Of a DNA stretch of 39,715 bases, positions 1 to 9,289 are shown one piece after another. Positions within the stretch are counted from its first letter, which is position 1. Each line of letters opens with the position of its first letter. Location: the NCBI GenBank assembly GCA_038328575.1, contig JBBQMD010000026.1:1-39715 (forward strand), read 5' to 3'. The translations under genes were made by a program, and so were the position numbers. The notes below the pieces were generated by a model. That model made no database searches. It saw only the letters and a program-made list of their open reading frames with translations, and was not told the DNA's origin. Source of the DNA: JACVCS01 sp038328575. GTDB lineage: Bacteria > Planctomycetota > Phycisphaerae > Phycisphaerales > UBA1924.

Positions 1-735
1 CTGGCCGAGGTCCGCCACGCCGGCGACACCCGTCTGGAGCCCGACGCCAAGAGCCAGGTCACGATCGAATACGTTGATGGCAAGCCCGTGCGAGCGACCT
101 CGATCGTGCTGTCGACCCAGCATGCCGCCGGCCTGTCGTCGGCCGACGTCGCAGACATCGTCAAACCCTATATCCTTGAGGTCCTGCCCGAAGGTTTCAC
201 CGACGAGAACACCGTCTGGCACATCAATCCGACCGGGATCTTCGAGATCGGTGGACCGGACGGCGACGCCGGGGTGACCGGCCGCAAGATCATCGTCGAC
301 ACCTATGGCGGTGCGGCCCCGCACGGCGGCGGTGCCTTCAGCGGCAAGGACCCGACCAAGGTCGACCGCTCAGCCGCGTATATGGCCCGCTACATCGCCA
401 AGAACGTCGTCGCGGCGGGCCTCGCCGATCGCTGCGAGATCCAGCTCAGCTACGCCATCGGCGTCGCCGAGCCCACCAGCGTCTACGTTGACTGCTTCGG
501 CAGCGCAACCGTCAGCGAAGACAAAATCTCGAACGCCATCCGCCAGACCTTCAAGCTCAACCCCCGCGGCATCATCGAGAGCCTCAACCTCCGCACCCCG
601 ATCTACGCCGCGACCGCCAAGCACGGGCACTTCGGGCGCCCGCCGGGCACGATCACGTACAACGGCAAGAAATACGACACGTTCACCTGGGAGAAGACCG
701 ACAAGGCCGAGGCGCTCAAGGCGCTGTGCAAGTAA
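1..735 (+). CDS. metK: S-adenosylmethionine synthetase, C-terminal part (5' truncated by window edge)
   Basis: Makes S-adenosylmethionine from methionine and ATP in the cytoplasm. The reading frame is open from base 1, so the start lies outside the window; 244 residues are visible. Family hallmarks are the central PDAKSQV segment, the STQH motif shortly after it, and the C-terminal domain with the glycine-rich GGGAFSGKDPTKVDRSAAY signature that binds phosphate and metal. The ending, after a TWEKTD segment, is normal for the family. The gene is followed at once by an intrinsic terminator and a convergent peptidase gene. Any SAM-responsive leader would lie upstream of the window. Confidence 0.97.
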   Translation: MAEVRHAGDTRLEPDAKSQVTIEYVDGKPVRATSIVLSTQHAAGLSSADVADIVKPYILEVLPEGFTDENTVWHINPTGIFEIGGPDGDAGVTGRKIIVDTYGGAAPHGGGAFSGKDPTKVDRSAAYMARYIAKNVVAAGLADRCEIQLSYAIGVAEPTSVYVDCFGSATVSEDKISNAIRQTFKLNPRGIIESLNLRTPIYAATAKHGHFGRPPGTITYNGKKYDTFTWEKTDKAEALKALCK

Positions 736-786
736 CGCCCGCGCTCGCTCCAAGAGCGGCGCCGACACTCGCGTGACTTCATCAAG

Positions 787-812
787 CCCCCGCCCATCCG
801 GCGAGGGTTTTT
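787..812 (+). terminator. Intrinsic terminator of metK
   Basis: An 8-bp stem (CCCCCGCC at 787-794 with GGCGAGGG at 800-807, one C-A mismatch) and a 5-nt loop are followed by five T at 808-812. It lies 52 bases after the metK stop and abuts the stop of the convergent peptidase gene, so it is oriented to end metK transcription. Confidence 0.75.
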
Positions 813-3211
813 CATTTCGCGCCGGGTTTGTCGCTGACAGGCGGGAACCCGTCGGGCATCCAACGAGGCAGATCCTTGATCGATGCGCGCGCCTCGTCGC
901 TGGTCGGCACGCCCCAGGCCTGGAAGAAATCGCCAAGGTCGTGTCCCGCCACGCGCGAGAAGCGAACCAGCCACTGGTCGCGTTTCTGCGGCTGGGTCGC
1001 AGGCTGCTCGCCGCGGGCGATTTGGCGATACTCGCTGAACACCTTGGTGAAGGCCTCCCACCCAAACGCTCGCTGAAGCTGGATGTACATGATCAGCGCA
1101 GTGGATGGGTCGCTCTTCCATTTCCCGAAGTCGGCCTTGTCCTTCAGCAGGTGCTTGGCGGTCAGGCGCTGGCGATCATCTTCTTTCCACCACCACCCGC
1201 CGCCGACCGGCACGCCGCAGACCTTTTCCAGCGCGTGCATTGTGAAGAGGTTGACAGTGACTTCGCCTGTGCCTTCGAATGTCCAGAGGTCGGACTGGTG
1301 GTTGTGGCCCAGCTCGTGCAGCAGCCCCCACGCGTTCACGCCGCGCTCGAGGTCCGCTGCGTTCGTCATGTGGGCCGCGGCGTCCAGGTGCGTCATGATC
1401 GGATAGCCCGAGTGCATGTACCCGGCGCTGATCTGAACGTCGGCGACGTAGCGCTCCGGCCGCTTGCGATCACGATCAATCGTCGCCAGGTCCGCCGTCG
1501 CGTCGCTGACACGGTTCCACCACGCCATCAGGCGCGTTGGGTCGTCCAGCTCGCGGATCGCGTCACTGGGCAGCGTCAGAATGATCTTGCCGCTCTCAAG
1601 CTCCGCCCACGCCCCGGCCAGCGCGCGCTGGATCTTCCAGTCGCTCTCGCTCGTCACACCAAGCACGAAACGCGGCGACTCAATCCCGCCCCCGATCGTG
1701 ACCGGCCCGGTGCCGACGGCGCCGCCATCGGGCATCACGACATAGATCGGCCCGCCGAACGCGCTGGCCAACTCGATCGATTCGGCGTTGATCGCGGCGC
1801 TCACGACGATCTGCGGGGCACGGTCCCACGAATCGTGATGCCAGTTCTCGTCGGTGTGACAACCGATCTGCGCCCGCAGCCCGAGCTTCGCGGCCGCGGG
1901 CGTCACGCTGAACCGGATCACCTCGCCCGGCGGAGCGTACAGCCCCGTGCCGCGCCAGCCGTCGGCCGAAGTGTCAAACGTCATCTGGCGCTGCACGCGG
2001 GGAACGTCCTTGCCGACCAATCCGGGAAACGTCGCGCTGGACCGGTGCGCTCGAACCTCCGACGCCTTCAGCCCCTCCATCCGCGTCAGTTGCAACGCGA
2101 GGATCACACGGTCCAGCCCGCGGCTCCAATCCAAGGGCGACTCTTTGCTCGGCGCCAGCCCATCGCCACGCTCAGCAAGCAGGCGCTCAAGACGCGGCGC
2201 CAGAGATCGATCATCACGCGGCGCTGCCTTGGCACCCAGCTCCACCGCAACCGTCGCCTGTTTCACCCGCGCCAGTTCCTTGCCCTTGAGCTTCGGACGC
2301 TTGGCACCATTCTCCAGCGGCGGGCTTGGCTGCTCTTGCGCCAGCAACACCTCCAGCCCGGCCAGCGCGTTGAGCGCTTCGAGTGACGCGTCATCGGTCG
2401 CCAGGAAACCGTTGTTACTCGTTCGATCAAGCGAGCCGTCGGCCCACGCGATCCCCGCGCCAGCGAGAAGCCGATTGCCCGGGTGTTCGCTCAACCGCTT
2501 TCCGTCGTTGAGTTGGAGCCATCCCCACCCCAGCCCGGCCATGATGAGCCCGCCTCCCCGCCGCACGTGCTCGCGCAGCGCGCTCGACGCTGGCTCGCTC
2601 AAGGCCCCTTGGCCCAGCGCGATCACATCGCAGCCCTTGATCGCTTCCGCACTCAATCGCGCACCCTTGAGTTGCCGCACGTCAAAGCCCTGCTCCGTCA
2701 CCCACGCGCCAAGGGTGTCGAGGTTGACCAGCCCCACCGTGAGGCGCGAACGCTCACCCGCCCGCGTACCCGTATCTCCTCCCGCCCACGCGATAGAGTT
2801 CCGCATCAGCACGCCCGTCTGCCCCACGCTGAGTGTGCCGCGGTCCAGATAGCCCGTGTGGCCAAAGGCGACCACGCGCCCGGAGTCCAGCGCTGCCGCC
2901 GCGACGACCGGCGCTCGAACGCCCCGAAACTCCCCGCCGACGATCGTCGTCGCGCGATCGCCAAACACAGCCAGCGGCCCGGGCACGCCCGGTGCGCCGA
3001 TTTCCGTCACGCCCGCGAGCAGGCTGGCTCGCACGACAGCCGAATCCCACGGGCCATTTGACGAGGTGTTCGCGATTTGAGGCGCGGGCGCGTCGCCGCC
3101 GGGCGCCGCGCCGACCGGTGAGGAGCCGAAGCCCGCCACGCAGAGCACACACGCCAAGACACATGTCCGGGTCAATCGAGAGCGGCAAGATCGCAATCGC
3201 GTGTTCGTCAT
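812..3211 (-). CDS. Secreted M60-family metallopeptidase with GATase-like N-terminal region
   Basis: Predicted exported zinc protease of 799 residues. The N-terminus has a basic start, a hydrophobic core and an Ala/Gly-rich end, as in a Sec signal peptide. The catalytic motif is HELGHNHQ at residues 632-639, with Glu650 giving the M60 pattern HExxH-(x)n-E. Residues about 180-290 (a GCDVIALGQG segment, then RRGGGLIMAGLGWGW and HPGNRLLAGAGI) resemble the amidotransferase-like fold that precedes M60 domains in TCAF/FAM115-type and related bacterial proteins. M60 enzymes (enhancin, SslE) cleave mucin-type glycoproteins; the substrate here is unknown. SslE is exported by a T2SS, and T2SS genes lie a few kb away, so export by that route is an inference. 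It is divergent from fbaB across 112 bases. Confidence 0.85.
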   Translation of the reverse strand: MTNTRLRSCRSRLTRTCVLACVLCVAGFGSSPVGAAPGGDAPAPQIANTSSNGPWDSAVVRASLLAGVTEIGAPGVPGPLAVFGDRATTIVGGEFRGVRAPVVAAAALDSGRVVAFGHTGYLDRGTLSVGQTGVLMRNSIAWAGGDTGTRAGERSRLTVGLVNLDTLGAWVTEQGFDVRQLKGARLSAEAIKGCDVIALGQGALSEPASSALREHVRRGGGLIMAGLGWGWLQLNDGKRLSEHPGNRLLAGAGIAWADGSLDRTSNNGFLATDDASLEALNALAGLEVLLAQEQPSPPLENGAKRPKLKGKELARVKQATVAVELGAKAAPRDDRSLAPRLERLLAERGDGLAPSKESPLDWSRGLDRVILALQLTRMEGLKASEVRAHRSSATFPGLVGKDVPRVQRQMTFDTSADGWRGTGLYAPPGEVIRFSVTPAAAKLGLRAQIGCHTDENWHHDSWDRAPQIVVSAAINAESIELASAFGGPIYVVMPDGGAVGTGPVTIGGGIESPRFVLGVTSESDWKIQRALAGAWAELESGKIILTLPSDAIRELDDPTRLMAWWNRVSDATADLATIDRDRKRPERYVADVQISAGYMHSGYPIMTHLDAAAHMTNAADLERGVNAWGLLHELGHNHQSDLWTFEGTGEVTVNLFTMHALEKVCGVPVGGGWWWKEDDRQRLTAKHLLKDKADFGKWKSDPSTALIMYIQLQRAFGWEAFTKVFSEYRQIARGEQPATQPQKRDQWLVRFSRVAGHDLGDFFQAWGVPTSDEARASIKDLPRWMPDGFPPVSDKPGAK

Positions 3212-3323
3212 GGTGGATGCTCCTACTCACCCGGGCCCGGCGACACCGTTCGCCCGTCGCCCGCGTATCCTTGCGCCCGGCACCAGTTTCGCAGATCCGC
3301 ACCTTCCACACAAGGATCGCCAC

Positions 3324-4469
3324 ATGTCCAGCCTCGCCTCGGCCCCCAGCGCACTCAACGGCAAGCTTCTCGATGTCCGCTCAACCCTCGCTGGCCAGGC
3401 CGACTCGCTCCTGAACTTCAACGCGCCCAAGATCTCGCGCGACAAGATCCACGTCCCCGGCCCGGACTTCATCGATCGCGTCTTCTCGCAGACCGATCGC
3501 AATGTCCCCACGCTCCGCAACTTCCAGACCATCCTGAATCACGGGCGCCTCGGAGGCACCGGCTACGTCTCCATCCTCCCGGTTGATCAGGGCATCGAGC
3601 ATTCCGCCGGCGCGTCCTTCGCGCCCAACCCCGAGTACTTTGACCCCGAAAATATCGTCAAGCTCGCGATCGAAGGCGGCTGCAACGCCGTCGCCAGCAC
3701 CATCGGCGTCCTGGCCAGCGTCAGCCGCAAGTACGCCCACAAAATCCCATTCCTCGTCAAGTTCAACCACAACGAGATGCTGACGTACCCCAACGTCTTC
3801 AAGCAGTCATACTTCGGCTCGGTGCGCCAGTGCTACGAGATGGGCGCGCTGGCGGTGGGCGCGACGATCTACTTCGGCAACGACTCCTGCCGCGATGAAA
3901 TCGCGTACGTCTCAGACATGTTTGAAGAGGCCCACACCTACGGCATGGTCACCGTGCTCTGGTGCTACACCCGCAACAACGCCTTTAAGGTCAAGGGCGC
4001 AGATGGCAAGAGCACCGACTATCACACGAGCGCCGACCTTACCGGCCAGGCCAACCACATGGGCGCGACCATCAAGGCCGACATCATCAAGCAAAAGCTC
4101 CCCACCAACAACGGCGGCTACGCCGCCATCAACTCCGGCGGCTCCGCCTATGGCAAGTGGGACAAGCGCGTCTACACCGACCTCGCCGGCTCCGATGAGT
4201 CCGGTCACGGCGGGCACCCCATCGACCTGTGCCGCTATCAGATCCTGAACAACTACATGGGGCGCGTCCCACTCATCAACTCCGGCGGCGAATCCAAGGG
4301 CGCAGGCGACCTCGCCGAAGCCGTGGGCACCGCCGTCATCAACAAGCGCGCCGGTGGCATGGGCCTGATCTCGGGTCGCAAAGCTTTCCAGAAGCCGTTG
4401 AACGAGGGTGTCAAGCTGCTGCACGCTGTGCAGGACGTGTACCTGGACAAGAGCGTCACAATCGCGTGA
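3324..4469 (+). CDS. fbaB: Fructose-bisphosphate aldolase, class I (DhnA/FbaB type)
   Basis: Cleaves fructose 1,6-bisphosphate to dihydroxyacetone phosphate and glyceraldehyde 3-phosphate (or the reverse) by Schiff-base chemistry in the cytoplasm. The 381-residue protein closely follows the E. coli FbaB pattern: LPVDQGIEHSAGASFA near residue 85, GCNAVASTIGVLASVSR, FLVKFNHNE, ADLTGQANH, then ADIIKQK, whose lysine is the likely Schiff-base residue, and a final NKRAGGMGLISGRKAF phosphate-binding segment. The frame is open further upstream, but the ATG at 3324 has an AAGGA motif 7 bases before it and begins where the homology begins. No terminator is visible in the 160 bases after the stop. Confidence 0.95.
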   Translation: MSSLASAPSALNGKLLDVRSTLAGQADSLLNFNAPKISRDKIHVPGPDFIDRVFSQTDRNVPTLRNFQTILNHGRLGGTGYVSILPVDQGIEHSAGASFAPNPEYFDPENIVKLAIEGGCNAVASTIGVLASVSRKYAHKIPFLVKFNHNEMLTYPNVFKQSYFGSVRQCYEMGALAVGATIYFGNDSCRDEIAYVSDMFEEAHTYGMVTVLWCYTRNNAFKVKGADGKSTDYHTSADLTGQANHMGATIKADIIKQKLPTNNGGYAAINSGGSAYGKWDKRVYTDLAGSDESGHGGHPIDLCRYQILNNYMGRVPLINSGGESKGAGDLAEAVGTAVINKRAGGMGLISGRKAFQKPLNEGVKLLHAVQDVYLDKSVTIA

Positions 4470-4630
4470 GCTTCCACATCCAGCGCGTTGGCACCGCACG
4501 CCCCGCGCCGCGACACCACCCGCACATCAACTCTTCGACGCTCTCTCCGCTCACGTCAGCCACCCGCCCCAGTCGATACAACCCAGCATCGCGGCGGAGC
4601 CGCGCGCCCTCAGTGATTCCGGAGGAATCC

Positions 4631-5998
4631 ATGCCCGAAACGCCCCGCCACGCCCTGACGCAAGCCTTGCCCCTCACCCCCAGAATCGCCCGCGCGACTG
4701 CCGCGCCCGCCGCGCTACTCATCGCGCTGACGATCGCGCTCGCGGCGGTTGCCGGATGCTCGAGCGCAGACTCGCCAAGCGCCGCCGCGCACGCGTCAGA
4801 CGCAGCCACACTGGCGACGCCGGAGACGCCCGAGTCGCAGTTCGCCGCGGCCGCGAAGTCGCTGGATGGCGTCTACGCAGACACAACCAACACGCGTGCA
4901 TCGACCGGCGCAAAGCGCGCCCCCGCGCCGCCGCCGCCCGTCGCCTCCACAGCCGCCGCCACGCCGGCCCGCCGCGATGCGTCGCGGCCCCCCGCCCGCG
5001 CCGCGACGACCGAGCCCGCGTCTCCCTCCGCATCCTCGCCACACGCTGCGCCCGACGCGCCCGAGTTCGACGCCAACAGCGCCCCCGCGCTCAACGCGAT
5101 GACCGAGGACAACACAGGGCCCAGGCTCGACGACCCGGACCAGCCGGAAGCCTCCCCCGCCATCATCGCTCCAAGCCCAGTGCCAGCCCCCGCGCCCCCC
5201 ACGCGTTCGCCCGCGCCGCTCGAAACGACAGCACAAAAGCGCGAGCGCCTCATCACCGAGCTCGCGGCCATCCCGCCCACACCCACCACCCCCGCCGGAC
5301 CGCGGGCGCTTGCCGACTCGCTGCGCTCGCTCCTCTGGCGCAGCACGATGCAGAGCGAGCCAACATATTCAACAGCGATGGCCGCACGCTCTTTCGCCAG
5401 CCGCGCCGCAACCCTCCGCTTATCGCTCGACCCCGCAGACATGCGCGCCGTTGACGCCGCGGATGTCCTGCTTCGCGATCTCGCGGCCGCCACCGACCGC
5501 GACCGCGTCAAAAGCGCGATCACCGAAGCCCACGCCGCGCTCACCAGCGCCGACACCCTGAGCATCCGCGTTGCGCAGCTCTGCACCCGCGTCGAGTCCT
5601 ACGGGCGCTTCACGCCGATCGCCACCACCACGCTCCCCGCCGGCAAGCCGCTGGCCGTGTTGCTCTACACCGAGGTCGACGGCTTCACCAACGCGCAGGC
5701 CACCGAGACGCCGGGCTTGGGTGGCGCGAGCGACCGGTTCACGATCCAACTGAGCCAGGAGCTCGCGCTTTATTCCGAGATGGGCACGGTCGTGTGGGCG
5801 GCACATCGCCAGTCACTGAAGGAAGAGTCGCGCAACCGGCGTCGCGACTATTTCACGACCCAGCGCGTGGAGCTTCCGGCCTCGCTCGCGCCGGGCAAGT
5901 ACGCGCTCAAACTCACGCTGCGCGATGAGCTGAGCAGCGCCGTCGCCGAGCGCACGATCGACCTGACGTTTGTCGCCGGCGAAATGCCGAAAAAATAG
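4631..5998 (+). CDS. Pro/Ala-rich lipoprotein with conserved C-terminal domain of unknown function
   Basis: The start is set by a GGAGG motif at 4621-4625, 5 bases before the ATG. The 455-residue protein begins with a long hydrophobic segment ending in a lipobox (AAVAGC), so it is probably a lipid-anchored envelope protein. Residues about 50-230 are Ala/Pro/Thr-rich and probably disordered. The last 200 residues look folded: a helical stretch, then a beta-rich end with FTIQLSQELALYSEMG and the charged segment EESRNRRRDYF before LPASLAPGKYALKLTLRDE. That ending resembles a domain I associate with uncharacterised planctomycete envelope proteins; I cannot name a function. It lies 161 bases after fbaB on the same strand and may share its transcript. 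Confidence 0.8.
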   Translation: MPETPRHALTQALPLTPRIARATAAPAALLIALTIALAAVAGCSSADSPSAAAHASDAATLATPETPESQFAAAAKSLDGVYADTTNTRASTGAKRAPAPPPPVASTAAATPARRDASRPPARAATTEPASPSASSPHAAPDAPEFDANSAPALNAMTEDNTGPRLDDPDQPEASPAIIAPSPVPAPAPPTRSPAPLETTAQKRERLITELAAIPPTPTTPAGPRALADSLRSLLWRSTMQSEPTYSTAMAARSFASRAATLRLSLDPADMRAVDAADVLLRDLAAATDRDRVKSAITEAHAALTSADTLSIRVAQLCTRVESYGRFTPIATTTLPAGKPLAVLLYTEVDGFTNAQATETPGLGGASDRFTIQLSQELALYSEMGTVVWAAHRQSLKEESRNRRRDYFTTQRVELPASLAPGKYALKLTLRDELSSAVAERTIDLTFVAGEMPKK

Positions 5999-6207
5999 TT
6001 CGTCGTCGCAAACGCGAACCCGGGGGGAACCCCCAAAGTGGACCCGCCGAAAGCCGGTTTCCACCAATCCGCCGCCCAACATTCCGAGAATATGTGATCA
6101 AGTTTTAGGGACTTGACTCGCCGCGGCTTCCAGAACAGGTATCTTCATGTCATCTGGCGGTGCCGGGCCCACGGCCGTGCCCCGCCCAACAATTTGAGGA
6201 GAGAGAC

Positions 6208-8793
6208 ATGAATCGTCATATGGATCGTTCTCGTTTGGCCGCCGCGCTGATCGCGTGTGCGGGTCTGTCATCAACCGCTCTGGCCCAGACCGGGAGCAAC
6301 ATCGTGCGCGACCTGCGTCCGATGGTGAGCGTTTCGCTTTCGCGGCCCATCCCGTTCGCGCCGACACCGCAAATCGCCCTCGGCATTTACGACACCGGCG
6401 CGCCGGCGGTCTTCGTGCCCCCGGGCACGAACTCGCTTTGGGGGATGCCCACTGCGCCCGCCGGTGGGAACTTCTTCCAGAACTTCGGTCGAGCGGGGAT
6501 CGGTTCAAACCTCAATATCGGCGGAATTCTCGGCGGCAGTTTCGGCGGCCCCGAGGTCGTGAACGCGGGCTTCCAGACGCAGACGTTCTCGGCGACCGCC
6601 AATCGTGCGAACACAGCGCCCGTATCACAGACGCTGACCCCGGCCGTCAACTGGTACAACGGGCGGTTCAACAACTTGATCATCGGCACCAGCTTTTTAG
6701 GTGGCGGCGCGAGCGCCAGGCCTCTCGTCGGAGCTGTTGACCCGATCAACGGTGGCTACGCGCCGTTCCAGTTCGGGACCAGTAACGCCAACGCCGCCAT
6801 GGCAGGCGTGACCGCCGACGCGAACATCCTGACCGAGAACTCGTTTACGAGCGTGAACATGTTTTCGCCCGGCGTCGATCTCCCTCTGCCGTTGGGCGGT
6901 TCCGTCTATGTGCCCAACCCGCGCGTGCCAACCGTCAATCAGAACACGAATCCGAACTTCATGTTTGCCCTGACGATGCAGGCGCAGCGGTCAAACTACA
7001 ACGCGGCGGGGTTGATCACCGGTAACTTCGCATCGCCCGATGGGTTCAACACCTACACCGGCGCTGCGAACACCAACGGCGTGTCCCTCAACGCTCGCCC
7101 GTTCGTTCAGATCAACGCCGCAGAGCAGACGCTCCTTGGCGTCGGACAAAACGGCGGCGGCGGCGTCGCCAACGGCAGCCAAGCTCCCACCGGCCTCTAC
7201 TTGGCCGACACCGGCGCGCCCTCAACGCGCGCTCCGTCAGTCGCAAACCCAACCGGTCTGCTCGGAACCAACTTCTTCAACGGCTTCGGTCAGTACTGGG
7301 ATTTCTCCGCCAACCCCGGCAACGGCAACCAGCCCACGCTCCTGTTCTTCGGCCCGCGCCTCCAAGGCGATCGCGACCTTGTTTCTACCGGTGCGCTGAT
7401 CACCGTTGACCGCCTCTCGGTCGGCCTCGATCGCACCGGCGTCAACCAGTACACGACCTTCGGCCGCCCCGCCATCAACATCCCCGCCGGCGGCAACAAC
7501 CCCGACGGCAGCGTCAACGCCAACGGCACGCCCATCGCCGCCACCACTGGCACCTTCAACGCCACCACCATCTTCCGCACGCACATGACCCAGTCCAACG
7601 CTGGGTACATCTCCGGCGCTGAGGCCCTTGGCCTCCAAGGCGCAACCGTCGCCAACCTCGGCGACTCCATCACCTCGCTCAGCGTCGGCGGCGAGCGCAT
7701 CGCGCAGCGCTCCACCATCTACTTCTCCGTCGATCGCGCCTCGCAGGGTGAGGCCGGTGGTCAGGTCGTCTTCGTGCCCGGCCTCGGCACCATCGCGGTC
7801 GGTTCCAATGGTTTCGGCGGAGGCGTGGCAGGTCAGCGCGCACTGGGCCAGCACGCCGCCGACATCTTTCAGGCCGACAACGGCGCCCGCCCCAGCGCGC
7901 TCAACCCCGGCTCACAGAATCCGATTTTCGTCAACGCTGGCGGCAACGTCCTCCGTTACAACCAGGATGTCATGGGCCTCGCCGGCAACGCCGGCCCGCT
8001 GGCGAGCGCCGCCGGCTGGGGCAATGAAGACAACCTGCGCGACTTCGATCTCCGCTCGATCGACGGCATGATCGCCGCCAACGCCGCGACCACCATGCGC
8101 AACCTCGACCCGGTCATCCGCACCCCCGGCGATACTCACAACCCCGGCAGCGCCCTGGGCGTCGCCGCCCGCTCTGACGTCCTTGGCCAGAACTTCAACA
8201 CCTTCATCACGCTCGACACCGGCTCAGTGACGCTCACCGCCAACGGCTGGTCCGCCGCGGACATCCTCCGCAACAACACCGCCGCCAATGGGCCCGGCAT
8301 CCGCCAGTTCGCCGCCGCCGCCACCATCGGCCTCGGCGCCGGCAACGCCATCGACGGCATCGCCATGCAGCGCGTCGGCCTCCTGGCCAACCTCCCGCTC
8401 GTCGCTGGCACGACCTTTAACGCCAGCTTCTTCGCCGTCAACGGCTACGTCGCCCTCGACAGCTTCATCCCCTACGGCGGGCTCCTGCAGGACTTCGGCG
8501 GCATCGATATCTTCTCCGGCTTCAACGCCGACACCATGCTCTTCTCGCTTGCCCCCGGCTCCACGGCGCTCGCCTTCTTTGATGTCATCCTCAACCGCAA
8601 CCTCTCCGCCGCCGACATCTTCATCACCGACTTCGACGGCACCTTCCAGCTCTACGCCGCCGCCGAGAGCATGGGGCTCTTGGCCTCTGACAACATCGAC
8701 GGCCTTGACGTCATGCCCATTCCCACGCCCGCGTCGCTCGTGCTTCTGGCCCTCGGCGGCGCACTCGCGTCACGCCGTCGTCGGCAGGCCTGA
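6208..8793 (+). CDS. Exported PEP-CTERM-like protein with three DTG motifs
   Basis: An 861-residue exported protein. The ATG at 6208 follows a GAGGAGAGAG ribosome-binding motif. A signal peptide (core AAALIACAGL, then ALAQ) starts it. The end, PIPTPASLVLLALGG then ASRRRRQA, is a PEP-CTERM-like sorting tail: short Pro-containing motif, hydrophobic stretch and Arg cluster. The body is Asn/Gly/Ala/Thr-rich. Three DTG motifs, at Asp62 (IYDTGAPAV), Asp334 (LADTGAPST) and Asp670 (LDTGSVT), recall aspartic protease active sites. IIGTSFLGG and LLGTNFFNG follow the first two, as the ILGxxFL strand does in retropepsin folds. Protease activity is only a hypothesis. A strong terminator follows. Confidence 0.85.
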   Translation: MNRHMDRSRLAAALIACAGLSSTALAQTGSNIVRDLRPMVSVSLSRPIPFAPTPQIALGIYDTGAPAVFVPPGTNSLWGMPTAPAGGNFFQNFGRAGIGSNLNIGGILGGSFGGPEVVNAGFQTQTFSATANRANTAPVSQTLTPAVNWYNGRFNNLIIGTSFLGGGASARPLVGAVDPINGGYAPFQFGTSNANAAMAGVTADANILTENSFTSVNMFSPGVDLPLPLGGSVYVPNPRVPTVNQNTNPNFMFALTMQAQRSNYNAAGLITGNFASPDGFNTYTGAANTNGVSLNARPFVQINAAEQTLLGVGQNGGGGVANGSQAPTGLYLADTGAPSTRAPSVANPTGLLGTNFFNGFGQYWDFSANPGNGNQPTLLFFGPRLQGDRDLVSTGALITVDRLSVGLDRTGVNQYTTFGRPAINIPAGGNNPDGSVNANGTPIAATTGTFNATTIFRTHMTQSNAGYISGAEALGLQGATVANLGDSITSLSVGGERIAQRSTIYFSVDRASQGEAGGQVVFVPGLGTIAVGSNGFGGGVAGQRALGQHAADIFQADNGARPSALNPGSQNPIFVNAGGNVLRYNQDVMGLAGNAGPLASAAGWGNEDNLRDFDLRSIDGMIAANAATTMRNLDPVIRTPGDTHNPGSALGVAARSDVLGQNFNTFITLDTGSVTLTANGWSAADILRNNTAANGPGIRQFAAAATIGLGAGNAIDGIAMQRVGLLANLPLVAGTTFNASFFAVNGYVALDSFIPYGGLLQDFGGIDIFSGFNADTMLFSLAPGSTALAFFDVILNRNLSAADIFITDFDGTFQLYAAAESMGLLASDNIDGLDVMPIPTPASLVLLALGGALASRRRRQA

Positions 8794-8826
8794 TCGATCC
8801 AAGTCTCCAATCACTTCAGCCCCCGC

Positions 8827-8855
8827 AACCCGCCCGCACAGGGCGGGTTTTTCTT
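8827..8855 (+). terminator. Strong intrinsic terminator
   Basis: A perfect 9-bp stem (AACCCGCCC at 8827-8835 with GGGCGGGTT at 8841-8849), a GCACA loop and a T-rich tail through 8855. It lies 33 bases after the stop of the preceding PEP-CTERM-like gene. Confidence 0.9.
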
Positions 8856-8983
8856 TGGTTGCTGGCAACCTGGAAGTTGAGCGATTCCGTACGAGCGACT
8901 TTGACCCGCGCCAGAGGGAAACGTGCGGGGTCCGCGGGCTCCGGTGAAACGAGCGCCAGCTCTGGCGTGCAAAGACCGACCGG

Positions 8984-9169
8984 TTGAACGAGATCCATTC
9001 CAACCCCGGCATTCTTGGCGGGACGCCGTGCTTCGCTGGCACTCGTGTACCCGTGGCGTCGCTCTTCGATCACCTTCAGCGGGGCTACACGATCGATTCG
9101 TTCATCGCCCATTTCCCCACCGTCAAACGCGCTCAGGTGGAAGCGCTAGTGAACAACGCCAAGAAATAG
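8984..9169 (+). CDS. DUF433 family protein (antitoxin-like)
   Basis: A 61-residue protein with the DUF433 pattern: NPGILGGTPCFAGTRVPV at residues 7-24, a central helix, and a final FPTVKRAQVEALV segment forming a small winged or helix-turn-helix-like domain. The family often serves as the antitoxin partner of a DUF5615 PIN-like nuclease, encoded just downstream. No such partner is seen here; the next gene is the convergent gspK-like gene. The start is taken as TTG at 8984, because the conserved region begins immediately after it and no better start is visible; the ribosome-binding site is weak. The gene is transcriptionally isolated by the terminator upstream. Confidence 0.8.
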   Translation: MNEIHSNPGILGGTPCFAGTRVPVASLFDHLQRGYTIDSFIAHFPTVKRAQVEALVNNAKK

Positions 9170-9289
9170 TTGCAGGTGGCCCGCATCTCCGAGGCGGGGG
9201 CATGCGCCTCTGAGCGCCACCAACCACCTCTCCACCGCCAATCACTTCAACAGTGTTGAGCTTCGATGGCTCACTCGGAGCCCGCCCCG

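Noticed and set aside
305..2386. A 693-residue open frame on the plus strand overlapping metK and the M60 gene.
   Set aside because: It is antisense to the M60 gene and shifted against metK; its translation is Arg/Pro/Ala-rich with no recognisable domain, as expected for GC-rich shadow frames.
6113..6145. Possible promoter (TTGACT with TATCTT) upstream of the 861-residue gene.
   Set aside because: The spacer is 21 bases, too long for a standard -35/-10 pair.
9191..9210. GAGGCG/CGCCTC hairpin after the DUF433 gene.
   Set aside because: A 6-bp stem with an 8-base loop and no T-tract is too weak to call a terminator.
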